From Annona cherimola (lineage: Eukaryota; Streptophyta; Magnoliopsida; Magnoliales; Annonaceae): a DNA stretch of 64,000 nucleotides. The notes below the pieces were generated by a model that made no database searches, had not been told where the DNA came from, and saw only the letters and a program-made list of their open reading frames with translations. A program made the translations under genes and the position numbers. Positions 1 through 11,333 of the stretch are shown in pieces. The stretch is from the NCBI GenBank assembly GCA_030490835.1, contig CM059975.1:60255174-60319173 (forward strand), in the 5' to 3' direction. The first letter of the stretch is position 1. Every line of letters begins with the position of its first letter.

Positions 1-560
1 GAGTGAAGTTGAAGACCAAGTCGACTCAAACGTTCAACTTGGATCAAATGAAGAACAAATCAACTCCAAAACAAGCAAAGTTGCATGAATTCATCATTTT
101 GGATCAAGAACACGCATTTGAACATTTTCATGAGTTCCAAGATTCAAGTATTCAATATTTCAAGTCATGGAGCTAAAGGATTTCAAGCAAAAATGAATAT
201 ACTGAGTTTCAAATAATATAAATCAAGGGAAGAACATTTAATTTGAAGAAATTTAAATGACCAAAGCCATCTCCAAGAAATTCAAGTTCAACTAGCAAGC
301 TAAAGAAGTGAAGTCGCACCTGAAGTCGACTCCACATGCGACTTGGGTCAAGTTCGAGACCAAGTCGACCTGAGGAGGAACTTAAGCAGCCTGCTTACAT
401 CTGAAGTCACACTCGAAGTCAACTCCAGCCTACGACTTGGGTGAAGTCGCACCCGAAGTCGACTCCACCTGTGACTTGGGTCGTAACATTCGAAAATTTG
501 AACGCTGGCGCATTTATTATGCGTCAACTAAGTCTCTAACGTTCAAATCTCTCCTTCCAT

Positions 561-568
561 TATATATA
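561..568 (+). promoter_or_regulatory. TATA box of copia A 5' LTR
   Basis: TATATATA followed by GACACTCAA is found at the same relative place in the A 3' LTR (12728-12735) and in solo LTR K (33560-33567), with a similar box in C (17066-17073). Transcription should start roughly 25-35 bp downstream. The site is inferred from position and conservation. Confidence 0.6.
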
Positions 569-1066
569 GACACTCAAGTGAATGTGAAAGCATATAGAAA
601 AGAGCAGAAACAGAAGATACTAAGTTCAAAATTCCTTTTTCCTAGCCTTGAGTGATCTATACACTTTTGAAGGAAGAACGAGTTTCAAACTTGCTGCTTG
701 CTTCAACGCCTATCGATTTGTTTCCTCTACGAATTCTTCCTCGAGCTGTAACTTTCCTACACAAACTGTAAAGTGTAGATCTTTCTCTTTTTGAATTTGT
801 TATTTGGTTTTGATGCTTGGTTTGATATTGGTGTTTCAAACTAAGTGATAGCAAAGTACCGTTGTGACTGGAGTGGGGACTCGTCACCTACTTGTACTAA
901 GAGTTTTATATGCCCCTTAGAGGTAGAATCTAGAAAGAGGAGAATCTCTAGTTTTATATGCCCCCAGAGCTAGAATCTAGACAAGAGCGGAGGTTCTAGT
1001 TGTATATACCCCAAAGAGCTGGAATCTAGAAGAGAGCGGAGGCTCTAGTTGTATTCATAGAATACA

Positions 1067-1135
1067 TAGTGGAACCCAAGTCACAAGGAGTGTGAGCTTG
1101 GAAAAGTGGAGTAAGGAAGGTTACCCGAACCACTA
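1067..1135 (+). promoter_or_regulatory. Conserved nested stem-loop in transcribed LTR (copia A 5')
   Basis: Outer stem TAGTGG (1067-1072) pairs with CCACTA (1130-1135). Inside it CCAAG-TCACA (1076-1085) pairs with TGTGA-(G)-CTTGG (1091-1101) around the loop AGGAG. The same arrangement occurs in all other copia LTRs here. In solo LTR C the inner pair reads ACACA/TGTGT, a compensatory change. It probably lies in the leader RNA (R/U5). The function is unknown; packaging, dimerisation or priming are possibilities. Confidence 0.55.
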
Positions 1136-1312
1136 TAAGATCTTGTCTATTGATTTTTATTTCTGCTTTCATTATCTTATTGCTTTCCATTTGTTTCATT
1201 AAAGGGGATTAAATTAATCCGGGGTAAAGTTTCTGTTTAAAGCGAAAAAAATTTTAATACCCAATTCACCCCTACCCTCTTGGGTAATTGTCGTTAACTC
1301 AGGACCAACAAG

Positions 1313-1324
1313 TGGTATCAGAGC
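1313..1324 (+). promoter_or_regulatory. Primer binding site, copia A
   Basis: TGGTATCAGAGC begins 3 bp after the 5' LTR end. This is the complement of the 3' end of plant initiator methionine tRNA, the standard primer for Copia and many Gypsy elements. The same 12-mer occurs at the matching place in B and H. Confidence 0.9.
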
Positions 1325-1359
1325 AGGTCTTTGAGTTTAAACTAAAGAGATCTTTTGAT

Positions 1360-2467
1360 ATGGCATCCCAATCAACTTCCACCCCTGCTTTTGCCGAGCG
1401 TCAGTCTTTTACTAGACCACCTCTATTTGATGGGACCAACTTCTGCTATTGGAAGTTAAGAATGAAACAATTAATTATGGCTACAGATATTGATTCTTGG
1501 ATTGCTATCCAAGACGGCGTTGTATTACCTACTGATGAAAGAGCCTCCACATCATCCGAGGAGGAAGTTAGAGTTGCTAAAAGCAACGTGAAAGCCATGA
1601 ACTCCCTCTTTTGTGTATTACCGGCATCGAAATATGGTAGAGTGTCATCATGCTAAACCGCCAAAGAAATATGAGATACATTGATATCTATATATGAGGG
1701 AACTTCTCAAGTCCAAGGGACAAGGAGAAATATTTTGATTAAAGAATTGGAAAGCTTTAAAATGTTAGAAACAGAAAATATTTCTGAAATGTTTGCTAGA
1801 TTTTCCAAGATTACTAACGCCTTGAAAGGGCTAGGAAAAGCAATTTCCGAATCTGAACAGGTAATGAAAATTTTAAGGGCGCTACCCGAATCAAGGACTC
1901 CAAAGATCATAGCTATTGAGAAAGCAAAAGACCTCAATACACTATGGCTTGAAGACCTTATAAGCTCACTCATGTCACATGAGTTGATAAAAGAAGAAAT
2001 GAGGAGCAACACAAAGGCAAGAGAGTCATCGCCGCCTTGAAAGCCGCACAAGATTCGGACGACTCAACCTTGTCATTACAAAACGATTCAGAAAATTTGT
2101 AAGGAAAGGAAGAAATTTCAGAAACTTTAAAGAAAGAAATTCTAAAGAGAAAAAGAAAGAGTCAACAAAATGTTTCCGGTATGGCGGTACGGGGCATATG
2201 CAATCCCAATGTCCAACACCCGAGGAGACTCAAGCAAAGGAGCAAAGAAAAGAACGAGGCGACAACAAAAAATTCTAAAGAATCAAAGGAAGAGGCATGT
2301 ACGTAAACGAGGAAGAATCTACGACATGCAGCTCTTCAAGTGAAGAAAATGAGGCGGATTGCGCAAGAATTTGTTGCATGGAAAATTTCGACATATGCCT
2401 TGCAGCAACGAAAATTCTGGAGGATCAAACCACTTCAACAAACTGTACAAGTAGTCAAGAGGTAACC
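1360..2467 (+). pseudogene. gag: Copia A gag, N-terminal part (broken)
   Basis: Gag forms the virus-like particle. The ATG at 1360 is chosen because the protein then begins MASQSTS, as in copy B. An N-terminal domain with FCYWKLRMKQL and a UBN2-type gag domain with EMFARFSKITNALKGLGKA follow. Breaks: TAA at about 1654 where B has Leu, TGA at about 1675 where B has Trp, and a frame change near 2040. The first zinc knuckle (2171-2212) reads C-x2-Y-x4-H-x4-C, so the second metal-binding Cys is now Tyr. The reading frame stops being gag at 2468 where a solo LTR is inserted; the rest resumes at 5187. Confidence 0.85.
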
Positions 2468-2468
2468 T

Positions 2469-5181
2469 TATGGCGCCCCGAACCGAGGCGTCACATTTGT
2501 CCTTACTCCGGGATCTTGTCGATTAGTAAATGTGAGTCAGGATTGTTGCCCTGATCACGCGGCGAGTTCTTAATTGGATCTCGTCCAATTTTTTTTTTCT
2601 TTTCATTCGTCACTTAAGCATACACTATATTCATAATAAACTCATCTATATCATCATAAAAACCATTCAATTCATAATAAACTCATCCATATCATCATAA
2701 AACCATTCATATCTTCTTTTTATTGAAAAAATTCACATAAGTACAATCATGTGTGTAATATCCATAAAACATGTCTTCAACATGGTTATCATACATTTGT
2801 CCCTTTGGACACATACATATAACTGCAATTAAATTTGCAGGCCATTTCTACCTGGCATCCTTTAAGAGTCAGCTCCATAGCCTGTTTGTTATTTTGAAAA
2901 TAGATATGAGTAATAATACTTAGTAATCAAGCCTTTTTCTTTGGCGAGTAAACATTTTCCTTTCATTCAAATGCATTTCTCCCCATTTGGCAGGAGACAC
3001 TTACCAAGTGATCAATTACCAATGGGACAGAAACCTTTTCATGCATTTCATGAGAATGCAATATATTCACTCATTCATGACTTTCCTTGTGCCTCCAACC
3101 TTTGGGAGGACGCCACCGGCACACAGCCCTTGCGACTTGGCAATAGTGAAGGGGGACTCTCTAATCCGCTTACTATCTCCACCAAAGCCTCTTCCTTGTG
3201 CACCATGTTCATACATACATATGCCGGGATGACATGCTTCATAAAACTTGATAAATCATTTAGAAAATAATTTAACAAGCAGTTATCAATCATTTCATGT
3301 AAAGCATTATAGGAATGACCATCCTTAAATATAATTCATAAAACATATGAGCAAACAATTTGCAATCATTTAAAAACATTTTATATAGCTTGCTTATCTC
3401 CTCAGTTTATGTCCTCCACATTTTCCTTTCCTTTTCCTATACAAGGAAAAATGATATTTTATCTGTATCATTCCATGTCTTAGATTGCTTCCCATGCATG
3501 CTTTATAATCATTTATTACCTCATTCCTATAGAGGTTATCCCTTTATAAATACTTGGTCATTACCTCTTTATATGGATTTTTATCCATAAATTGTTTAAA
3601 AATTTCATCCATATATTTAAATATTAATATCAAATTTTCTCTAAAATCACGTTGGTACTGTTCATCATCACTGTTCATGGGTAATATTCATGTTTACTGT
3701 TCACCCGAGGTTACTGTTCACAGCAAGGTGGGTTACTATTCATGGGTTCCAAAAATTGACATTTTTTCCAAAAATAAAAAATACCATGACATAACTTATG
3801 CCTAGTATATCATAGGAAATTACATATATTTTGAATTTATCATCATTTACTTAGCGAAAAAAATCATTTTCTTCATATACTAAAAATCAACATAAATTCA
3901 CTTAAGCATAATTCTTAATTTTAAAAATCGTGAAATTAATATGTCATCATTTCAACATCATATTTATCATAATCATATATTTCAAATCATCATTTATCAA
4001 TTTTGGAGCATTATTTTTACATATCATATGCTATCTTCCCGAATACCCTATCTTTGCTCCAAATTTTTGATGTTTTGGCATAATTCCATTTAAGAATTAT
4101 ATCTATACTTATTTTCTCCTGCTTAGGCATTATCTAAGAATATTTTTACCCTACTTAACATCCAAAAGAAATTTGGGTAGAAATCACTTACCCGAAGTGG
4201 AGATACGCCTCTTTTTTCACACTTTCTCTCTCTAACTTACTTCTTTCTTTCCATGGACGTGAGGGATGGTTTGGGGACTTGGAATGGCTCAAATGGAGCT
4301 GGGTTTTGATGGCCTTGGAAGTTCACCCTGCTGCCATATTTATAGTGTTGCATGTTTTAAGAATTTGGAATTTACCCCCTTGCTTTGAGGTATTTAATTA
4401 TAAATTGGTATTTCTTTTTAATTTTGAAAATTGTATTGCTCCAAGAGCTGCCCACCCTATGCCTGCTCCTGCCACCCTATGCAGCCCTATTTTTACCTAT
4501 TTTTTATTTTTAAAATTAATTAATTTAGGCTAAATAAATCTTAGCCATTGATTAAAGATGAGGTTGATCATGGACCATTAATCTTGATCAAACATCCAGC
4601 CGCCCTAGCCTGCTCCAGACCCTGCAGCAGCTTCCTTTTAATTATTTTTTTATTTTTTAATTATTTATTTTAAATAAAAAGTCAAAAGTTAATTAATGTA
4701 AAGTTAGGTTACTTTTTGATCTTCATTTGACGTGTCATCTTGACCCTTGAATTATGATTTTCATCACATCTTAACCCATTCATCATGTCCATCATGAATT
4801 TTGAACCATCCATAAAAAATTTCATCGAATTCCGACGCCCGGATTGCAACTTATGAATTTTTCTTTATTTTTCCACAAAAATCCAAAATTGGATTAAAAT
4901 AACAGAAAGTAATGCTATTTTGTCTTGTATTAATTAAAATTTTTTTTTCGTCTTTTTGTGATTAAGTTAATCCAAGTTATTAACTCTTAATCACGTGTCT
5001 TAATCCATGGTTACTATTCACGTGCACTATTCACATTCACTATTCATCTGATTTTCATAAATAATTATTTTAACCTCTATTCCTACATATTTCATACTTA
5101 TGAATGTATATTTTTCAAGTATATTACCTAAGATTTACAACCCTAGGATTTTATGCACATGTCTAAGATCGGGGTTTCACA
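2469..5181 (-). mobile_element. Solo LTR of Tekay/Del-type gypsy element
   Basis: On the minus strand it starts TGTGAAACCCCGATC and ends GGCGCCATA. The 5-bp duplication AACCT flanks it (2464-2468 and 5182-5186), and gag of copia A continues on both sides. It resembles the LTRs of H along its length: the GTGATCAGGGCAACAATCC-like block, the block near 3090-3230, and repeated TACTGTTCA-type motifs. It is clearly more diverged from the H LTRs than they are from each other. The terminal CA has become TA. A TATAAATA box lies at 4337-4344 on the minus strand. There is no internal region, so this is a solo LTR made by LTR-LTR recombination. Small ORFs inside it are meaningless. Confidence 0.88.
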
Positions 5182-5376
5182 AACCTCCAAACAAAAATCT
5201 TTTTTAATTCTTTCTTCTACAAATGACTGCCTCAAATGTGCTGAATTAGAAGAACTTCAACAAGCCTATGATTCATTTCACAAACCTCCAAACAAAAATC
5301 TTTTTTAATTCTTTCTTCTACAAATGACTGCCTCAAATGTGCTGAATTAGAAGAACTTCAACAAGCCTATGATTCA
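5175..5376 (+). repeat. 101-bp perfect tandem duplication at solo-LTR/gag junction
   Basis: The copies are 5175-5275 and 5276-5376. Each contains the last 7 bp of the solo LTR (TTTCACA), one copy of the AACCT target duplication and about 89 bp of gag. Because the second copy carries the LTR terminus, the duplication arose after the solo LTR's parent inserted. The copies look identical, so the event is relatively recent. Confidence 0.9.
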
Positions 5377-5985
5377 TTATATGAAGAAATAAAGAAATTA
5401 GAAAACAAGTTCACAATAAAAAGAAGACAATGCGATGCGGTGATAATTGTGAACGGTAAACTTGCTGAAAAAGTTGATCAATTGAAAAATGAAAGGAATA
5501 CCTTAATAAAAGAGTTAGAAAAACTCAAAAAGAAAAATGAATCATTAAATGAATCGCTTGCTAAGTTTTCTAATCCTGGAGAAAGTATCAAAATGTTTTT
5601 GAAAATGACCACCCGAAGTTGTAAGAAAGGACTTGGGTATACCACATTTGAGCAGGGCAAATCTAATACTCCAAGGAACCTTAGAAATAAACCAAAATCC
5701 ATCCATTCTAAACCTAAGATAAATCATGTGATTTGGACTAAAAAACCAATTGGGGAACCAATTACCAAATGGCTTTCTACTTTTAGACTTACAGGAGCTT
5801 GTAATTTTTGCAACAAAATGGGACACAAGGTTTATCAATGCAAAATGAGAAAATTACAAAACCTTGGTGCAAAATTAGTTTGGATGCCCAAAAGCATTGG
5901 ATTTGTGGCTTCAAGAGAAGATCAATATATATTCCAATGGATAACTAACCCAAATGGACCCATAAAATGGTTACCAAAAGGATGA
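5187..5985 (+). pseudogene. gag: Copia A gag, C-terminal part with coiled coil and second zinc knuckle
   Basis: This continues the gag of 1360-2467 after the solo LTR. Part of it is present twice because of the 101-bp duplication. From about 5440 a clean frame encodes a charged coiled-coil segment (KLAEKVDQLKNERN and following), then a basic stretch, then an intact CCHC knuckle CNFCNKMGHKVYQC near 5800-5843. It ends at TGA 5983-5985 right after KWLPKG. Copy B has a stop at exactly the same place (KWVPKR then TAA). In both copies the protease frame lies +1 from here, so the gag/pol border may be a real boundary rather than a random break. Confidence 0.8.
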
Positions 5986-7590
5986 GCTTTACTTGATGTT
6001 ATTTTTGCAGGTTTGTCTTAGAGCTAAAGCCAATAACATATGGTTTATGGATAGTGGCTGGTCAAGACACATGATAGGAGAAAAAGGACTGTTCCATAAG
6101 ATCAACCCGTGCAACGAAGGAACAGTTGCTTTTGGAAATAATGAAAAAGGTAAAATAAAAGGTAAAGAAAATGTTTATGGAATTTCAAATGCATGTATTG
6201 AGGATGTACTATTTGTTGAAGGACTCAAACATAACCTAATGAGTATTAGTCAATTATGTGACAAAGGTTATAAAGTTGTATTTGAATCTTCTATATGCAA
6301 TGTATTTGATGATAATCACATAGTATTTAGTGGCAAAAGACATGAAAATGTATATTTGGTTTGCCTAGATGAACTTGAGGGAAAATGTCTAATAGCCATA
6401 GAAACTGATCCATGGGTATGGCATATAAGGCTTGGACATATAAATATGTCAAATATTAAAACATTGTGGAAAAAGAGGCTAGTACAAGGGTTATCAAAGT
6501 TTAAATATGACAAGGACAAGATTTGCAAAGCTTGTCAATTATCCAAACAACCCAAACTGCCATTTTCTACTAAAAAGGAAATTTCAACAACTAGACCACT
6601 TGAATTATTGCATATAGATCTTTATGGGTCATCGGACATTTTAACTCTTGGTGGAAAAAAATATGTATTTGTAATTGTTGACGATTTTTCAAGATTTACT
6701 TGGATTATATTCTTAGCTAGCAAAGATGAAACATTTTCTATGTTTGTCACATTTTCAAATTTGGTGCAAAATGAAAAATAAAGTTCAATTATTTCCATTA
6801 GAAGTGATCATGGTGATGAATTTGAAAAAAAATGATTCATAGAATTTTGCAATGAAAAAGAAATTCACCATACATTTTCTGCACCAAGAACTCATCAACA
6901 AAATGGAGTTATTGAAAGAAAAAAATTGGACTATACAAGAAATGACTAGAACTATGCTAAATGAGAGTAAATTGTCCAAAAGATTTTGGGGTAAAGCTGT
7001 TAGTACAGCTTGTCATGTATTAAACCAAGTTACTATTAGAGCAATATTGAAAAAGACCTCATATGAACTTTGGAAAGGCAGAAAACCAAATATATCATAT
7101 GTCCATACTTTTGGATGTACTTGCTATGTGTTAAACAATGGAAAAACTAATTTGGAAAAATTAGATGCCAAGAGTGATGAGGCAATTTCCTTAGTTATTC
7201 ATCAAATAGAAAAGTATATAGAATTTTCAACAAAAGAAATCAAATAGTAGAGGAATCAATACATGTTATTTTTGATGAACTTAACCAAACTCCAAACAAG
7301 GAGGATGAATTAAGTGATGCAGATGATACATCAAAGAATTCAAAAGCAAAACAACAAGAGCAATAAGAGGAAACCAAGCCCAAGCAAGAAAATTCTGCGG
7401 AGGAAAGGGTAAGTGAAGGTAATAATCCCTATAAACTTTCAACTGATTTGAAATTCAAAAATGTCCATCCAATTGAATAAGTTATTGGTAATATCTATGA
7501 AGGAGTAAAGACTAGGAGATCAAAACAAAATATTTGTGGACAATATGTTTTTGTATCAAAAATTGAACCGACAACTATTGATCAAACTCT
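5986..7590 (+). pseudogene. pol: Copia A protease and integrase (broken)
   Basis: The aspartic protease motif DSG is at 6050-6058, but the following residue is Trp where B has Cys. A GAG-pre-integrase zinc finger follows (H and H near 6420-6435, C-x2-C near 6525-6540), then the integrase core with LLHIDLYG and the second catalytic region RSDHGDEF near 6800. Breaks include TAA at 6779-6781, TGA at about 6832 and a frameshift near 6915, after which integrase resumes as an ORF to 7247 (KRFWGKAVSTACHVLNQV). The stretch from 7250 to 7590 is the degraded linker to reverse transcriptase. Integrase would insert the cDNA; this copy cannot encode it. Confidence 0.82.
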
Positions 7591-9092
7591 TAAGGTTGAA
7601 AATTGGATTATTGCAATGCAAGAAGAGCTAAATCAATTTGAAAGGAACAATGTATGACATTTAGTTCCTAGACCCAAAGATTGCACTATTATTAGTACCA
7701 AATGGGTATTTAGGAACAAATTAGACGAAAGTGGACTTGTAATAAGAAACAAAGCCAGACTAGTAGCAAAAGAGTATTCCCAAGAAGAAGGGATTGATTT
7801 TGAAGAATCATATGCACCTGTGGCTAGACTAGAAGCCATACGTATTTTACTAGCATTTGCTTCTCACATGGATTTCAAATTGTTTCAAATGAATGTGAAA
7901 AGTGCATTTTTGAATGGATACTTGAATGAAGAGGTTTATGTAGAACAACCCCCTAGATTTGAAGAAAAAGGATCAATCAAAATATGTTTATAAATTAACC
8001 AAAGCATTATATGAACTAAAGCAAGCTCCATGAGCTTGGTATGAAAGGTTGAACAAATTTTTGATTGATCATGAATTTCGACGAGAAAAGGTTGATACTA
8101 CATTATTCATTAAGTATAAAAGTAAAAATATTTTAATTGTTCAAATTTATGTAGATGATATAATATTTGGTGCTACTAACAAAACTCTGTGCCAGGAATT
8201 TTCTAAAATTATGAAGAGGGAATTTGAAATGAGCATGATAGGATAATTGAATTTCTTCCTTAGACTGCAAATCAAGCAACAAGCAGAAGGAATCTTTATA
8301 AATTAGACCAAGTATATCAAAGAAATGCTAAAGAAATTCGGAATGCAGAGTAGCGAGGGAGCAAACACTCCAATGAGTTCAACAATCAAGATCGACACGG
8401 ATGAAAACTGTAAATGTGTCGAACAAAAGTTATATAAAAGCATGATAGGATCTTTGCTATATTTAACTGCTTCTAGACCTGATATTCTATTCAGTGTTTG
8501 CATATGTTCTAGATTTCAATCATATCCTAAAGAATCACATTTAATGGCTGTAAAAATAATTTTTAAATATTTGATAAATATTACTAATCTAGGACTATGG
8601 TATCCAAAAGGGTCAACTTTTGATTTAATTGGCTACTCGGATACGGATTTTGCCAGATACAAAGTAGATAGAAAAAGTACTAGTGGAACATGTCAATTCC
8701 TTGGTAACATGTTGGTTTCATGGTATTCAAGGAAACAAACTAGTGTTGCTCTATCTACGGCGGAAGCTGAATATATAGCTGCTGGGAGCTGTTGTGCCCA
8801 ACTACTTTGGATGAAACAATAACTTAAAGATTATGACATTAATTATTATAATATTCCAATTGGATGTGATAATACAAGTGCAATTTGTTTGACTAAAAAC
8901 CCAGTATTGCATTCTAGAACCAAACATATAGATGTAAGACATCATTTTATTCGTGAACATGTTGAAAATCATGATGTTTGTTTAGAATATGTGAAAACTG
9001 AGGATCAGATTGCTGATATATTCACCAAACCTTTAGCAAAAGATTCATTTTATAAAATTAGAAATAATATGGGGATGATTGAGTTTAATTAG
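7591..9092 (+). pseudogene. pol: Copia A reverse transcriptase and RNase H (broken)
   Basis: RT fingers and palm are recognisable from [20 protein letters not shown] at about 7657 replaces Trp. [17 protein letters not shown] is present, followed by a frameshift near 7970 and a TGA where copy B has Arg (about 8031). The catalytic YVDD is intact at 8148-8159. A further TAA (about 8244) and TAG (about 8305) interrupt the frame, then an ORF at 8325-8822 covers the connection and RNase H (STSGTCQFLGN, STAEAEYIAA). After a TAA at 8821, CDNTSAICLTKNP and TKHIDVRHHFIREH finish RNase H, ending at TAG 9090-9092. Most of these stops can come from one C-to-T or G-to-A change. Confidence 0.87.
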
Positions 9093-9239
9093 GAACAAAT
9101 TAGATAGGAGAAATAAACTTAGAATAGTTCAAGTCGATAGGCCAATTCGACTTCGGTGAAGTTGACTCGAGAAAGCGAAGTCGACTCCGCATCAAGGGCG
9201 AAGTTGACTTCGCATAGGGTAAGTTGACTTCAGCGTGCG

Positions 9240-9630
9240 ACCGTCGGACTTCTCTCCTCTCCTTTTCTTTCTTTTCTTTCTTCTCTTCTTCCTCATTTCC
9301 CTCTTCCTCCCGCGCTGCTCGACTCTCTATCTCTTCTCTTTTGGTTCTCTGATTCTCTCCCCTCACCGTCTCTCTCCTCTCTCCGGCACTCTCTCAGCCT
9401 CTCTCCTCTCTCCCAATCTCCATTTTTTTCTCGAGCTTTCTCCCATTTCCCTCTCACAGCCTCTTCTCTCTTTCCCTCTCGATCTCCCTCTTCCTCGCAC
9501 CTCTGTCCGCTCTCATTCTTCTCTCTCTATCTTTCTTTCTCTCATTTTCTCCTCCCTTCTCTCTCCTAAGCCCTCTCAACTCTCGCTACTCTCTCTACAT
9601 TTCTCTCTCTCAAAACCTTTTCTTGAGAAT
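9240..9630 (+). repeat. CT-rich low-complexity tract
   Basis: Almost pure pyrimidine on the plus strand (CTCTCTCC, TTTCTTTC runs) between pol and the env-like region of copia A. It opens Ser/Leu-rich frames by composition only. Just before it (9140-9230) are a few GTCGACTT-type motifs like those in the LTRs, which may be a small LTR-derived piece. Confidence 0.6.
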
Positions 9631-9689
9631 TCCAGTTGAAAATCTCCATTTAAAAATCTCATTTCAAATCAAATCCAATGCACCCAAAC

Positions 9690-11317
9690 CTAGACTACCC
9701 AAACTAGATATATCTAAACAATCCTTGAAACCAGTTCCAAGATAGTCAGGCTCCCAAGCCGAAGAGGAAGTCCCTAGTAGACAACGGACTCCCTCAAAGC
9801 GTGCCAGGGAAGAACCGTCAACTTCCACTGGCCGTCGGGTCCGATTCCAAGCTGGGACTCCATCGATATCCGCTCCAAGAGAAGAAGAACCCCAAACCTC
9901 TCAAAGTACTGAAATAGGGGCCAGAAGAAGGGGAACCCCAGCTACAAAAGGGCAGGTCTTGAAAATGCCAACTACTTATTTCAAGACCAAGCTACAACAT
10001 AGCATATTTTACAAGAGTTTTTACGAGCGTAAGATATTCGTACCCAAGATTATAGATTTCAAGTTTTTAAGTGATTATGAGTTTGAAATCGAGGAGCTAC
10101 TGATTTCCAAGGTTGGACGAGGTTGTTAAAGGTAGATGATAGGGTATATCTTGACTTAACTAGGATTTTCTATTATTTGTGGGATGATCAGTACTTCACG
10201 TATGTTTGTGAAAGGGGTTGAAATGTTTTTGGGGTCAAGAGAGGCCCCAAGCCTAGATCAAGCTATTAGGAAGGTGGGACAAATCCTAGAGGTCCCTTAT
10301 GATGATGAACAGCTACCTGCAGATCTGTCTCACACTCAAATGTATAATCAACTCACCAGGAGCGACAAATATCATCCCGGGATTAAGTTTTTACATTACA
10401 TGGATTTGTCTCCTAGGTTGAGGGTCCTAAGATTGCTAATCACCCACTGCATCTATCCCAAAGGCTGAGGAAGAAATCAGGTGAACACGCAAGAGGCGAA
10501 AATCCTTTGGAAAGTCGCTAATAGAGTCAAAGTTAGCCTCCCACGACTTTTCCTTGAGGCCCTAGCCTCCAGAAAGGACAATCCACGATGGTTTCTACTT
10601 TATGGGACATGGATCACTAAGATCCTGGAGCATTTTGAGGTAGACATTGAAGGAGAACCATTCGAGGTATTGAAACCGACGAATGCGATCAACAAGGCCT
10701 TGCTCCAAAGAATGAAAATAAATGTGGATCAGTTCAGAGTAGAGCAGATCTAAGAAAGGATGGGCGTACCGACTCCGGAAGAAGCCAGAGGAGCACAGGT
10801 TCAGGGGGAGCAGCCCCCACCATCACAAGAGGAGCAACCCGCTCCACCACAGGATGCTCCCGAGGAGCCTACTTCGCCGCTATCACACGGATCTTGTTCA
10901 CCATGAGGATCCGCGATCCCAAACCCCGCTCCTCGGTCACCATCTTGGGACAACTCAGTCAACGCGATCCAGGAGCACTTAGAGTAGATCGAGGATCGTT
11001 TGACATCTCAGATCGTCGGGGTCCTAATTTCTATCATGAATATGCATTCACGACAGGACCGCATGGATCGAGAACTTAGAACGATTCGATATCACTTGGC
11101 ATCTGGGAGTAACAGGAATCAACCAATACCCGAACTGGATCCATTTGACACCGGCTCAGTACGCAGAGATCCGACTCCGGCCCCCATCTCATCTTTTTAT
11201 TCCTCGGCCCATGTTAGACCTATCCGACCACCTCCTCCTCTCCAATCCACTTCATATCCTATATCGGCATTTCTATATGCCAAATCTCAGCGAGTTGACC
11301 CCTATTTGATCTATTGA
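9690..11317 (+). pseudogene. Copia A env-like / putative plant transposon protein region (broken)
   Basis: This lies downstream of pol, where Sireviruses carry an extra ORF often called env-like. A basic, Ser/Pro-rich N-terminal stretch (SKRAREEPSTSTGRRVRF, about 9795-9845) leads into a folded region: FKTKLQHSIFYKSFYERK, then after a stop and frame changes VYLDLTRIFYYLWDD, MFVKGVEMFLGS (10184-10468) and PRWFLLYGTWITKILEHF (10481-10753). A Gln/Pro/Glu-rich linker and a C-terminal RQDRMDRELRTIRYHL helix follow, to TGA near 11317. The pattern resembles the domain named putative plant transposon protein. Its function is unknown, and I see no clear signal peptide or membrane helix. Copy B has lost nearly all of this region. 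Confidence 0.6.
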
Positions 11318-11333
11318 CAAAAAGGGGGAGAAT
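11318..11333 (+). promoter_or_regulatory. Upstream polypurine tract of copia A
   Basis: ACAAAAAGGGGGAGAA follows the end of the env-like region, about 430 bp before the 3' LTR. Copy B has the same tract at 22500-22517 (minus). Multiple tracts of this form are a known Sirevirus trait. Confidence 0.6.

Larger units (their letters stand above)
1..1310 (+). repeat. Copia A 5' LTR (partial)
   Basis: It matches 12168-13301 over most of its length and ends with CCAACA directly before the primer site. Relative to the 3' LTR it keeps about 130 bp (around 685-830) that the 3' LTR has lost, and it has three rather than two copies of the short CTAGAGC-type hairpin unit (about 900-1050). Clusters of GTCGAC palindromes lie at 1-50 and 308-480. 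The LTR supplies promoter, polyadenylation signal and repeat sequence. Confidence 0.9.

Noticed and set aside
2941..3805. Several ORFs of 70-109 codons on the plus strand
   Set aside because: They lie inside the minus-strand gypsy solo LTR (2469-5181) and have no similarity to known domains.
5990..6010. TTTTTGCAG-G as a spliced pol exon start in copia A
   Set aside because: Copy B lacks a good acceptor at the same place, so I list it only as one possible explanation for the frame offset.
9100..9639. Long open frames on both strands, Ser/Leu-rich (+) and Glu/Lys-rich (-)
   Set aside because: They arise from a pyrimidine-rich low-complexity tract; no domain, and the repeated dipeptides mirror the CT repeats.
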